Positions 51,480-64,000 of a DNA stretch of 64,000 nucleotides are shown one piece after another. A program made the position numbers and the translations under genes. The stretch covers positions 598,170 through 662,169 of the forward strand of contig VXAZ01008129.1 in the NCBI GenBank assembly GCA_013399875.1. The letters are read 5' to 3'. The notes under the pieces are model-generated. The model saw nothing but the letters and a program-made list of their open reading frames with translations, did no database searches and was not told where the DNA came from. The DNA comes from Gymnorhina tibicen (Eukaryota; Chordata; Aves; Passeriformes; Artamidae). Every line of letters starts with the position of its first letter. Position 1 is the stretch's first letter.

Positions 51480-51830
51480 ATGGAATCATAGAATGGCTTG
51501 GGTTGACAGGGCGCTTGAAGATCACCTATTTCCAATCTGCCTGACGTGGTCAGGGACACATTTCACTAGATCAGGTTGCTCAAAACTCCATCCAGCTTGG
51601 CCTTGAACACTTTCAGGGCTGGGGCATCCACAACTTCCTTGGGCAACCTGTTGCAGTGCCTCACCAACCTCACAGGGAAGATTTTTTTTTTATAATATCC
51701 AATCTAAACCTAGTGTCTTTCAGTTTGAATCCATTTCCCCTTGTCCTGTCACCACGTGCTCTTGTAAAAAGTCCCTCTCCATATTTCTTATAGGCTGCCT
51801 TCAGGCACTGGAAGGTAGAGTTGAGCTCAT
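51480..51830 (-). mobile_element. CR1 LINE 3' end, antisense, 375 bp after the stalk exon
   Basis: The element starts with tggaatcatagaatggcttg, the reverse complement of a CR1 tail, and extends into the ORF2 C-terminus. The minus-strand frame reads FQCLKAAYKKYGEGLFTRAR then GDRTRGNGFKLKDTRFRLDI, interrupted where a T-run (51681-51690) replaces the FF of the family sequence. It is 5'-truncated near 51830. It sits 375 bases downstream of the splice-site-5 donors in the opposite orientation to the gene. Confidence 0.9.
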
Positions 51831-52086
51831 TTTGAATTACTGGTGGTGGTATGAAATACTGTACAGATAGATAAAACCTGAAAAAATAGAATGCAACAGT
51901 CTCAAATTTCAAGTTATTTTATGGTTTTTTTCCAAGCCAAGCCTATTCAGAGCGTAAGTTTTGGCTGTAACCAGAAACAAAATATTTTGACATTCTAGTG
52001 TTTTCCATGGAACAAAAACTTGGTAGTGTTTTGGCCATGTCTTTCCTACTCCATTGAATAATGGAGATTTGGTAATAAATCTTCTC

Positions 52087-52247
52087 TGGTGGGGTTGGAA
52101 GAGACCTTTAATTATATCTAGTTGCAACCCCCTGCCATGGGCAGGAGCACCTTCCACTAGACCTGGTTGCTCAAAGCCCTGTCCAGCCTGGCCTTGGACA
52201 CTTCAGGGGATGGAACACCCACAACTTCTGTGGGCAACCTGTTCCAG
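52087..52247 (-). mobile_element. Second antisense CR1 3' fragment
   Basis: The sequence ggggttggaagagaccttt through tgggcaacctgttccag is the reverse complement of the CR1 3' UTR and the end of ORF2. The terminal attctatga repeats are missing at its left edge and the 5' side is truncated. It shares the 3'-end region with the copy at 51480, so it is a separate insertion rather than the other half of that copy. Confidence 0.85.
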
Positions 52248-55068
52248 AAGGTTCAATTATACTCAATTATGCTTAGTTAAATACATTTCTTCTCTAAAAA
52301 TCCCAGCATTTATCATGGAAGTGGAAGGATTGCAAAACTTCCTATCAGTCTGAAAAACTGTGTTACTCTATATCCTTTAAAATAATCCTAGGTAGTCCAA
52401 TGAATTACTCCTGGTTTCTTTGTCGGCTTTTACATTGCCTGAGTGAACAGCTCATGGTTCCATATAGATATATCTCAGTTTTCCTTAGAATTTTCCTCAG
52501 AATTCCCTGGAATTCTATGCTGTTTGGTAGCACTCCCACTGCTAGGTGTCTGAGGTAATTTGGTAATCTTTGGTACTTGCTGCTTCACTTAATAGTAAAA
52601 AAATTAAGATCTATTTGTTGTGCAGTAATCTATTTAGCATGAATAGAAACCAATTTAATTTGAGACTAATATATTAATGCAAATAGCAAGTAAGAGCCAT
52701 CTTAGTACAACACCAAAATCTGGGGCAGGAGAAATGTCTACATAGCCTTAAGACAAATGAAATTTTACTTCAAATGCAAATGCATGGTTCCTTTTTTAAG
52801 TCACAGAGCTTGATAACCACATGCAAGAATTATTTACTTAAACTGAAGTAAAGGCAGAGAAATTTATGACTTGTCTCAATGTCTGATAGACCTGAAGGAT
52901 GTCCTTTGAGCTCTTCCGGGAACCAATTTACAGATTTGATTAAATACTTTAGGATTGTTTTCTTTCATTTTCCAATTAAAAGATTTCAGAGTAATTTTCA
53001 AAATTCCGTGAAATTGAATGATTGCTCTTAAAACTGAGCAGCATTGGGTACACTCACACAGTTTTGTATCTCTCAGGGAGACATTTCACTCACAGAAGTC
53101 TCAGACATCATGATCAAAATATTCAGGAATATTTTTTTTCTGCTCCTTCATTCTCATTTACAAATTCTTGAGTTTAGCAAGAATGTCCTGTCCAGTATGA
53201 GTGAGTGCAGTAGCTCATGTGGCTCTGAGCTCATTCATGCCCATTCATGTTTCCTTGCTTTACTTGACTCAGGCAGTGCTGTTCAGTAGATAAATTGACA
53301 TTTAGGGGGGGTGTTGTTTTATTTTATAAGGTAATTTTAAAGCAATATATTGGTTATGCAGCACTAAATAATTTTCCAAATCCTCTGGGAATGCAGCTTT
53401 GATATTAAAGTTGTATTTGTATTTTCTCAGCCCTACAGCTCACCGAAAGCCAAAGAAATTTCAGAATAATTCTTCTCTGAGGTAGTTTGAGCTCTGGGGC
53501 TGCAGTGTTTGGTAGTCCTGAGCCATGCAGAGTCATTTAGCTGGTGGGTGCAAGAATGGGAGAGGTGAAATGAAACTTTCTGACAGCTTATTGCTTCTGT
53601 CCAAACTATGGTTCAGGAGAGAAATGTGAATGTTAGTCTTTCAGCAAAAAATTGCCATTAGCTTTACATCCTGGTGTTCAGCTTTCCTGTTTTAGCTTAG
53701 CATTCATCACCCAGCTACACTTCTCATTTTTGTTTACTTGAGAACGGTTCTACTGTTTCATTTGTCAGATCCCAACTGCTACTGCTTTTTTTTTTAAAAA
53801 CTGTGGATTGGCACAGGAATTATGTTCTGCATAATTCCAATTGTCTGGATCATTTTATCTGTCATTCTTCTCATCAAAATGTCACTCATCCTCCCACTCT
53901 CAACTTTTAAAAGCTGTTAATTTGCCTTCATCGGCCTTGTCCTTTTATCACACTTGGAACTACCTGAACCAAAGGGGTTACTGAAGTTGTAACTTCTGGC
54001 ATATCAGTCTCTCTGTAGGGTGTTTTAGTCTTAGTCACTTAGTGTTATGAATAACCTTTCTCCATGAATAGTCAGTGGGCACTGCTCAATCTCCATAATA
54101 CTGCTGTCTCCATGTGGATTTGAGCTACTCCTAACAGTGGGCTGGAATTTAAGGAGAGAAGCACAATACTGTTGTCAGTGAGAGACTAATGATTGTTTTT
54201 CTTTTCAGTTGGGATAGGAGACACAAAAGGATATGCCTCTCCATTTAAATTATCCCCATGGTTCAGTTCAGCTTTTTCCCCTTAACCCATTTCACAAACC
54301 AGAGTTGCTTCTCCACAGCTAGTCCTCAACGTCCCCACTAATGGTGGTGAAACTTATGTATCCTAAGAAGTAATTCTAGGAGGCTGAATATATGATAAGG
54401 TAGGGCAATTTTACTCTGAAGTTTTCACTTCGAAGGCTATAGTCTGGGATCCTGATGGTTACTCAGCAAAGGAATCCACCTCATGGCAAGAGATGATGCC
54501 CTCACAGCTCTGTGGTCAGCACTTTTCTACCACGAATTCAATCAAGGGATGGCCAAAGCCCCTGCAGTTTTATTAACAGAGCCATAACTCAATATTTCCG
54601 TGATGATTGTCTCTAATGCACCTATTTCTAACCAAAGTTCTCAGCTCCAAATGAGACCCTATTCAGCAAACAGTTTGAATATGGTACGCCTGTATCTCAT
54701 AGAAAATACTGCTTATCCAGATTTTACTAATTAGTGAGATTTATGCGTGAAATCGGGCTCTTTTCCTAGTACAAATATGTTGCAGTTTGTAGTGGCTAAC
54801 AAGTCCCACTCTGCCACCACCAGCTTTGCTTTCTGTGCACCTGTCTGCTAAATAATAAATGGAAAGATGCAATTTGCCACAAATTTCATATGGGACATAA
54901 AAACGTAAACCCGATTAGGAGCTGCTGAGTAGCAATCCCATCATCTTGTCTGGAACATAAAGTCACAGAAATTATAATTGCAGATTTCATTGTGGTATAC
55001 AAACTGCTAAATGTGCCATAATTGGATGAAGTCATAACAAATTTATTAGCATGCAAAACTTAGTCAAC

Positions 55069-55080
55069 TTTTTTTTTTTT
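55069..55080. repeat. T12 homopolymer
   Basis: Twelve T residues in the intron 3' of the stalk exon. Confidence 0.7.
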
Positions 55081-58000
55081 GCATTATCTTTTGTGTAGTA
55101 AGGCAACAAGTATTGCTTTCAAGGTTTCTCCACCTTCCCCTAAATACCAATAACAACATGAAGATTGAGAATGATAATAATAATAAAAAAAAATAGTTTA
55201 TATGTCCTCAACTTCATGTCATGGAGGAAATAATGAAACCTTTTCATTTTGTAGGCAAGTTACAAAAAATTTTACTGGTAACTAATCAAAAAAATAGAAC
55301 CTGGGACAATTTACTGATTTTACATGAGGAGTTATAAAACTGCAGGTGGACAAATTGCCATTCTGCACATAAGGACTGCTGTTCCAGCCATTGCTGAGCT
55401 CTGTAGAGAGCTCTGATTTCTGCTGAGTTTCAGTGAGCATTTGTGCTCCACAGCTTATTTGTTCCAGTTACTCTGGGCCGGAATTTTATTTGTTAGTTAT
55501 TATCTAACCACTTCTGTAGCTATTGAAATGTTCCAAAAAGCAGAGAGGTCCGAGCTGGGTCAAATGAAGTGAAATCACTGAGTTTAATGGCAGGGAAATC
55601 TCAACCAGGAAAAAAGTCTTACAGTTTTAGACAAACACACAAACAGTTCTTTCTCTGCAAATGATGGTTAAATCTTTTTCCAGTTTGGGACTCAACAGAG
55701 GTTTAAGCTCACAATTAGGTTGAAAACTCCTGACAGCTCCAGCAGAAATGGGCTAAGTAGAGGTTTTGGTGGTCTTAAAGCCAGAATATTCACTTGTCTT
55801 GGAAATTTTAGCACAAGATAACCTTCAAAGTGAAAGAGCGGTTTTTCTTCAGGTTCAAACAAGTGTCTTTCACTTCAGTGGAACTCCACATGTTGCAACC
55901 AAAGAAAATACTTCATCATCTCTTGATTTGTCTGGCAGCTTTTGGCTTCCAGGTCCCAGGACACTGTTTGATTGGTATCAGATTTTGTCCTTTACCATTC
56001 TGTAGGTAAAAAGAATAATAGTCAAGACAGAGTTCAGTCATGTATAACAGCTGGTAGCACTTTCTTAGCCCTAATTCTTAATTCAGAGGGATAAATGGAA
56101 TAATTTATTTTCCTATATTATTAAATAAGAATGATTAATAGGAGAGATCCTTCTGGACTGATCTTTGAGCATATTTTTAATGTTTCCTACATGTTGGCCA
56201 GGCTCATTGCATTGCAGAAAACAACTTCTGACAGCCAGAAATCTCCAAAGCACCAGTTTAGGCTAGAGAGTGAACAAGCCACTGCTGAAGATGACTCTTA
56301 CAGATTGGTCACTGCTTTGGGGAGGGTGTTGTCCTGTGAGCAGAACAGTGTGGGGCTTTGCATGCAAACTGCTTCCTACGTGTGTATGTCCTCTTCTCTG
56401 TGACAATGTGTGTTGAATAGATGAGATGGCTCCGAACCCTATGTTCTCAGCCACCTTGTGATGGTTTAGGTTTGGTCCCAGCACTGATACCTGTTTTTCT
56501 AACGGGCAGAGCTGTGAAATACGGACTGTGTTTTATGCTCATTACTAGAAGTTTTGCTTTCTTTTCCTGTCACGAATTACTGCACTGTATTCCTGGTGCA
56601 TCTGGCAGCAAGATAACATTGCAGTAGGAGGTGAAGTGACTCCTATAATTTATACATCACTGCAAGTGCCCTATTTAATGCTCTTCATGGAATTCATTGT
56701 GCAAGAAGCTGAAACAAAGAAAAATAAAATTACAGTTAGTTCATAGGGCTACTGTGTTCATTATGGCTCGAGACATAAAGGGAATATTTGTGCCTCAGTC
56801 CAATTATCCTGTAGTTCTATATGCATTTCCAGTACTAGAAAGATCACTGGGTTGTCCTGAATCAGACTTTTAAAATGTTTAGCCGCAGTACACATAGACA
56901 TCTCTGTATAAGCTACTGCAGGGTGAAAATTAGGCTTTATTTACAAACTTTCCAAATGTTCGCACTTACCGTAGCTATGCATAAAAGAGCTGGGGGGATT
57001 AAGATACAGATTAATCTTCCTTCAATTGAAGTTAAAATACTTGTTAAGAGCTTATTTAATTTTTTTTTTTAATAAATCATAAAGCCTTCTCTGGAGGAAC
57101 AGAAAGTAAACGCAGCCTTTGTCCAAATTATTTTATTGTGAACTGAGCTAGAGGTCACAATAGGCTGAGGTCCTAGTGCTTGTCACAGTGAATTACAAAT
57201 GTGGCACTTCTAATTTCAATTTGATCAAAAATACTTTTTTCCTAAATTATCTAAAAAAGGTTAAAAATCGTGATTGATCCATTGTGCCAATGCCAACCTC
57301 TACTCTTTGCCAGCTGTGCCATTGAAATTTGGGAATAATGAGTAGAACTGTAGTTTCTAGCCTGCCCTTAGGATTTTCATACATTCCCAGTGTCAGAAGG
57401 AGGAATATAGATGGATACTGGGGAGCTGGCTTTTTTTTCTGCACACAATGGTTTTCTAGCAATGCAATACCCGCAGCTGGCTGTGCGCTATGGCTGGTAA
57501 GAAGTATTGACATCAGATCGCTATAAATCACACAAAGCTCTCTGTTAACTTGCACAGGACCTTCTCTGCTGGTGCGTAAATGATGAACGGTCTTCCTTGG
57601 GTGTGAACTTTGAAGGGTGCGTTCATATTCCGTGCATATCCTTGCTAAAGCTGGGTCTTCTCACTTCTATAACGTGCAGAAGGATTATATAAGACTGGCT
57701 GCTGTGGTTTAATCCCGCATAGCAAACATTCACAGTGCGAATACTGGGATTATTATTTGTGTGGAAGCACCTAAATCTTTATTTCATGCTTCTGACATGC
57801 ACGGACGCCATGAAAAGGCAGAGAAATTTATTTAAGTGACAGTTAGTCCTGCTGTTACATGTTCAGTGGTTTGGAGTTAGACATCTCCACAGAACAGACA
57901 AAACCAGGTGGTAATGTTTTGAGTCGTTTCAAGAAATGTACTCATTTTATGAACAGTAATTCAAGGAAAATGGGCACATTACTCAATGCGCCTGAAGGAG

Positions 58001-61000
58001 TGGCTGAAGAAAGAGGCGTCTGTTATTTTTCTTTCTTTTAAAGATGTAAAAACCAGCTAGTGAGTCAGTTCTGAAAGTATTTACAGGCAAAGCTGAAGCA
58101 CAAGATGCTGCTGCAGTACCGGGACTGGGGTGTGCACTGCACCCACACTGGGTGGAGAAGCAAACCAGGCCCTCCACATCACTCATTCACAAATCCACTG
58201 ATTTCAGAGGAATTCCATAGATTTTTCAGGGCTAGAACATTCCCTAGACATTTCAGTGAAATGTCCCTGAATATCACATCCTTTAATTCAAGTTGATTGA
58301 GGGCTTACCTTCCTGATTTTCCCTAGAAAAATTTGCAGGAAAAACTGTTGCTTGCATATGAGTGGTTGCTTGACCTATTCTTTTTGATATTCCCAGAATA
58401 AGAACCTGTCTTACAGATAAGGTATTACGCAGACCTTAAAAATTAATTGTCTGTGAGTGCAGTGGCTTTGTCAGAAACCAAAAAAAAAAGAAATTACATC
58501 TATGTCTATGCTCTCTTCAATAAAGCAGACATGGTTTTCAAGCCTGGTACTCAAGATTTTCAGTAATGAAACACATTAGGCTCCAGTGGCCGTGCAGATA
58601 TCATTAGTACAAGAAAATAGGTTCTAGGCAGTTCTAAATCTTTTGTGATTCTTAGTTGTTAGCCACAGAAATATAGATGTGTGTTCTTTGACAGCCTTCA
58701 CTATGAGAAGTTCCCACCATTTTCAGAAAAGGTGTAGATCTTTTTAATCTGGAACCAAAGAGTCACTGAACTGAAAAACAGGCTGTAAAACACAGTATAT
58801 TTACCGAAAACAATGAAATAAGGCCAAATATAGATTATGTGGACTCTCAAAAACATTTTCATCAGGTGAACTTCACACTCTGACATTGGGTGAAAAATGC
58901 AGAAAATAAGTTAGTAATTGCAAAACTGAGGTTTTCAGAAACAGGCAAGTAATTTACTGACTTGACTGAGACTTTTTTCTGATTCAATACGGAATTTTGG
59001 AAAGGCAGAGGATTTACTTACACAAGGATGAAGTAGAGAGATGATTGAATCTGGAACAAGTTCCATTAATTTTCACTTCAATCTGCTTGAAAATCCTAAA
59101 TTAAAGTGTGTAATCCTAAAAACTGGTCCTTTAAATCAAGCTTAAACTTAGGATCAAGACTGCACATAGACCGTTGAATAAATAAATGAGTTCTAGTTTG
59201 TTTGAAATTAGACTCTGTGCTACTGGTGCCTTGATTGATGCAACCTCATTGTTTTCCTTGAGCTACATTTCATTCTGGCTTGATTTGCTACATCTAGTGC
59301 ATATATTTTCTTGCATACTGTATTTTGGACACTATACTGAAAATGTTTCTTGTAGCTTTGTAATGCATATGCATTGAATTTCTCCTTTTTGTGAAAAAAA
59401 CCCACTTTTCCTCAGGATGATTTTTCATCCTTGTTATGATGAAAAAGTAAGAAGAAAGATAATAATTTGCAAAGGCAGGAGAAGGTTTATAGCCAAAATA
59501 CTGGCCTGAAAATTAGCATTGTATTGCTCAATTTCTATGCCAAGCCTTTCTCAGACCAAATCTGAGCGATGAGATATTAAATCAGGTCTTTCAAATTCTA
59601 TAGGAAATTTCCATCACCTGATAAATGCAATTAATATGGTGTTCTAGAGTAGCTGGTGCATGCCAGCAGCAGCTTCTCAAACCAGTAAGCATGCTAGCAG
59701 ACTGCTGGCAGTGAACTGGTTTTCTGACCCCTCTGCCAGACAAGGGAAACAAGAGCAAATTGTAAACCTCTTGCTGGTGTTTTCTAGCAGTCAGCCCAGT
59801 GTGAACACCCATTAGCTCTTGCACACCTAGTACTAAGGCTGCTTCTACTAATTTCCAGCCCCTTGCTCACAGCTAATTTAAGCCTGTGCAGAGCCACTGG
59901 GGTGTTGTAGTGTGTGAGCAGTGTAATTTGACAGCCTGCAAAGTGGCAAGCGAAGGCTGACAAGTTTGAGAACTAGGTATTCTCCAAGGATGTTGCTCAT
60001 GAATGGAAGCAGGAAAAATTCAAGGCAAAAGTAACCTATAATGAGGATGCATGTACCTGAAATAGTCTAACCTTAGGCTATCTCCTTCTGACTATACAAA
60101 GAACTGAATTAAACCTTGTTCTGCTGTGTTGACATGCTGTTCTATATAGATTTCAATACCAGCACTTCTCCTGAGGTTAAAGGCTATGGTCTAGATCTGG
60201 GACTTTGATGGTTTAAATGTGAACTGGCTTAAGCAGTAGATTCAGATCTAGAATACATCATATGTTGTGAATGTACCCTTTAAAAAGCTTCAGAAAAGGG
60301 ACAAATGAAAGATGAAAGTGACAACACAAGAACTGTATTCTGAAATGAAACAAAGCTTTATAGATATCTCAAACTTTTTTTTCCTTGTGCTAACATCAGA
60401 GACACCAGAATTGTTTTATAGACTGTGATGAGAGAAGCAAAGAAAAACAAGGCGGTCTTATTAATTTTAATAATTTCATCAGGAGAAAAAGAACATTAAT
60501 TATATCAAATGTAACTTATATCCGTCCTGAGTTCCATTTGTCTTTCTCTTCCCACTCCTAGAGAAGCATGTAAGGTTTAGGCAGTAATAGGACTCAGGCT
60601 GAACAAGCATAGCCGTATCTGCATGTTGAATCTGAGCCTTTGGGTAGCGGGTGTAGTTCAGTATTTATAGCAGCTGCATTACCAGTGTGTGTGCATGTAT
60701 CATCTGGATGTCTTGAAAGCCTGGCCCCTTCTTTTCCCAGGCTATTATCAGCTTTGTCAGTAATGGGTCTGACTTGATGACAGTATTTGGAACAAATTGA
60801 ATGCAGTGTGCTTTCGGCTTCAACATTCAAGCCATATATATATAATGTTTGTGGCGTAGACATTTATCTCTTCATGTAGTAGCTGCTCAGTGAAGGAGGA
60901 AAATCAGGGAATCACCCACAGTTGGGAGATGAATGTGGGTGTCTGCACCTCCAGCTCATTTTATGAGCAAGAATCATTCCACGCTCTGCAGGCCAAGCCA

Positions 61001-62735
61001 GCAGATTCCTCATGCTTTACAACTACATTTTGGTATTCTCCTGCTGAAAACCAGCTCCTAGATAAGGAGGTTTGGGATTTTTTGCCTTTTTCTTTAATGA
61101 GATGACAATGCTAAAAATAGAAAGCAATGAAGCCTTGATCTGGCAGAGCTCACAGCAAAACTTTTCTTAAAGTCAGTGGAGCCCAAATGTCGCTGCTGCT
61201 AGCACTGTAAGTTTTGGTCCAATGAAGCCAATCTTACAGTTAGCTGCCTCCAAAAATTTATGTTTCCAGTGCTCCTGCTCTTTTCTTGCTTTAACACTGG
61301 TGCTCCTCTGAGTCTTCAGGGAGCAAGAGCTGCAGGCAACTCACCGAGGAAATGATCCCAGTTTAGCTGTCTGAACTGGTGGCCCACAATTGCAGCAGCT
61401 TAGCTCTAGCTTGAAAACATGCTGTCAGTAATGTAATACTTCTGGTTTGTCTTCCTTATGTTATCTTATTTGAAAAAGCTTTTTTAATTTTTACCCACTT
61501 AGGAATACTTCAATTTAAAATATAGACTAACTACTGACTCTGTTAATCAGTCAAAACTTCTGAAATAAAGTACCAAATTACCAAAGATTTCTCAGAATAT
61601 GCACAAAACCGGGAAACTTACTTCACATAGAAAATAGAGAAGCAGAGGTTCAAAGGTGAATGACGAATGTAGAAGTGGGAAGAGGTAGGACACCTGAACT
61701 GGTAAAAGGAGAAAGAATCCTTGTTTGGAGGGAAGGAATACTAAAAGAGGAGCAATACAACTGAAAACATTAAAATATACTAACAAAAAGGGTAAGACCA
61801 CAGGGATGAAGGCTGCGAAAAACATTAAGGGATATATTGGTTTACATTTTCCATTTTTTGGCTAAAATTAAATTTAGTTTTGTGGAAAATATTTTCACAA
61901 AAGCTTCTTATGAAACTGTGAAATACTCCTCTCAGCTCTGCAAAACATAGTAACTCATAAACCCCGTTGATTTGGTATGCTCCACCAATTGGCACTGTGC
62001 AACCAACTAACCTATCTCCCTTTAGACTTACAATGACATTTTAAAAGGTTGAGAAAACAACCTTCCACCTCTCAACCACAGGGGAAAAAGAAGTTACTTG
62101 CAAAACCGGCAGTCCTAGGCAGTTGGCAGGATTTGTAAATGATTTGAAGTTGATATATGACAAATCATTACACTTGGAAATAAGCACTCTATGCAGTGCA
62201 GAGAGAATGTTTAGCTTCTTAGCAAAGCAACCTTTTTAGCTGTGGATGCTGTTCCACTGCTACACTATTTTTATAACAAGCTAAGTTAGTTGATGTCACT
62301 TTAGAGGTATTTTAATGCATTATATCCTGGGTTTGCACACAAAAGAGTAGAACAGATACCTTAAAAATTTTCCTTTAAACACAAGTTTACAACAGACCTT
62401 CATACTGGTTTTGAGGCTGGGCTGCATCCACTCCAGTTCTGCAAAGGAAGGGCTGGGGTTTGTTTTTCAGAGGTATTAGTTGTGAAGAGGTGCTGAAATT
62501 GCAGTGAGCTCAGAAAACAGTTCACCAGAATCCAACAATGCTGCAGAAAATCGACCACAAACAGGTCTACAATGATAGCACACAGAGTGAAAATTAATAC
62601 GTGTCCCGTAAATAATTGCCTTCATGTCTCATTGCAAATGCAGTAGTTAAACATTTCTGTCTTGTGAGTAATTTCCTATTCACAGTTTGTGGGAAAGCAT
62701 AAATGTAAAGAAAACAGGTTTGGGGTCCTTTTTTC

Positions 62736-62780
62736 TTTTTTTTTTTTTTTTTTTTGTTTTGTTTTGTTTTTCAGTCTGCT
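62736..62780. repeat. T20 run followed by GTTTT repeats
   Basis: Twenty T residues followed by gttttgttttgttttt. Simple low-complexity sequence. Confidence 0.8.
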
Positions 62781-64000
62781 AATTTCAATTCACAAACACC
62801 ACGGGAACCTGCAATTCCAATTTTCTTTTCACAGTATTAGTGAAAACTGGGCACTGAAAATAGTTAATTTTTTTTCCCTCTAAATTTTAAACCACTTAGA
62901 AATACAGTCAAGAATAATAACCTTCTAGTCCATTATTACGCAATGTAAAACTGTGCTCAATTGCTATTATTTCATGCAAAGTTTTTCATAAGTGGTAGAA
63001 GAGGCTTTTAGAAATCAGTCTCTTCAGAGATGGTCTTTGAGGCAGTCCAAAAACGCTGGTTGTGTGCTGTTGAGGGGAAGAGCTGTGCATCAGAGAAGTT
63101 GTTTTAAAAGGAATCCTCACACCACAAGATGACAGGCATTTCCTCTCATTGTTATGGCAAGCTTTGAGCATATTTAGTGCCTTTGTGATTTTGTCTTGTT
63201 CCTAATCAAGCCAGCCTCAATTTATTGCTTTAATAAATAGATAGTTTCAGGGTTTGGTTTGGGGGTATTTTTTTGAGACCACTTTTTACTCTAAAAATCA
63301 AAGTAATATTTTTTAACATTTAATCTTAACATACTCCAATAAGGTGTTTCAGTTCTCATTTACAGTAAGATGTCTAAGATGAAGCTGGTATCTTTTTCAT
63401 GCTGCAGACACTAACAGTGACTGCAGCTGAGTAGCAGACAAGGTTACCTGCAGACACACCTCTGCTGCTGTGCCAGGAGCCAGTGGTTCTGCCTGGTCCA
63501 GCTACCAAGATGCTGGGAAGAAAACGGCATCCAGTTTTCCCAAAGAGGTGGGAGACGAAGAGCATGATTTCTGTAAACTTATAATCTTCATTTGCTCTCC
63601 ACTGAGATTATCTGCCATCCCTTGCAATAGTTCCTGTCTTTCAGGGAAAAAAAATCCAGGTAAATTCCCCTTGGAATTGACTCCAGTCTTAGTCAAACAA
63701 AGGCACTGCTTAAATAGAAGGCAGCTGTTTCAGCAGTGTTATGGATGTGGATTTATTTATTTATATAGATTTCAGAAGAAATTAAGGCTGGCTTTTTTCC
63801 AGTGGCCCTTTCCTCCCTGTCTCAGAATAGGACTCTTGCTTTGGTGTGTACTCCATTAGCTGTTCCTATCTAAAGTGCTCACAGACAAGCCTATACACTT
63901 TGTAAAACTTTCCTATTTCCTCCTCCTTCATTTGTCTGGAGAGGCCCTGCTAGGTTAAAAGCATATTTTAATGTAAATGGAACAAAAATAGCAAGAAGAC

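Larger units (their letters stand above)
51106..64000 (+). other. NRXN1: NRXN1 intron leading to the final transmembrane exon
   Basis: Sequence 3' of the stalk exon. It begins with a U-rich stretch and a TGCATG element at 51146, followed by two antisense CR1 fragments (51480-51830 and 52087-52247). The rest is AT-rich, with homopolymers at 55069 and 62736. The last coding exon (ANPTRAGG... stalk, transmembrane helix, PDZ-binding EYYV end) was looked for and is not in the window, so it lies further right. Confidence 0.75.

Noticed and set aside
51670..51912. 80-codon minus-strand frame as a possible gene
   Set aside because: It is the C-terminal remnant of CR1 ORF2 (RTRGNGFKLKDTRFRLDI), not a host gene.
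1..64000. CRISPR arrays, prokaryotic mobile elements, rRNA, tRNA
   Set aside because: No regularly spaced repeats, transposase genes, or rRNA/tRNA signatures were seen; the sequence is vertebrate intronic DNA.

Overview
The window is vertebrate, almost certainly avian, nuclear DNA. Its only recognisable interspersed repeats are a few 5'-truncated CR1 LINE fragments plus some faint ancient amniote repeats. It is otherwise AT-rich single-copy sequence with scattered homopolymers and isolated CpG-rich patches. No bacterial or viral gene organisation is visible. Nearly all open reading frames are chance stretches in introns.

Two short coding exons can be identified by their peptide and their splice sites. 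Both belong to neurexin-1 (NRXN1) on the + strand. The first, 16865-16897, encodes the 11-residue leader MDMRWHCENSQ, the private N-terminus of the short gamma-neurexin-1 isoform. It ends at a GT donor in phase 0 and lies just 3' of a dense CpG island (about 16550-16800), which is the probable gamma promoter and 5' UTR. The second, 51018-51105, encodes [17 protein letters not shown]...CEPSS(GGL), the extracellular stalk exon shared by alpha-, beta- and gamma-neurexin-1. It has two GT donors 9 bases apart (intron starting at 51097 or 51106). Their alternative use adds or omits Gly-Gly-Leu, which is neurexin splice site 5.

Layout: 1-16.5 kb is deep intron of the alpha/beta transcripts, with CR1 fragments at 1-333 (minus, with a reverse-transcriptase FADD motif) and 6311-6828 (plus). 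16.5-16.9 kb is the gamma promoter and first exon. 16.9-51.0 kb is the 34.1-kb gamma intron 1, which is also alpha/beta intron; it holds a second small CpG-rich island at 22.66-22.80 kb, microsatellites, a short CR1 tail at 41.69 kb and ancient-repeat traces. 51018-51105 is the shared stalk exon. 51.1-64.0 kb is the intron leading to the final (transmembrane and cytoplasmic) exon, which lies beyond the window; it contains two antisense CR1 fragments within 1.2 kb of the exon.

The upstream alpha/beta exon (end of LNS6 and the mucin-like stalk, ending in phase 0) is not in the window. The alpha and beta promoters must therefore lie to the left, and the gamma promoter is nested inside their intron. 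Both routes splice in frame into the same stalk exon: alpha/beta yield large LNS-bearing neurexins, while gamma yields a tiny membrane-anchored stalk protein.
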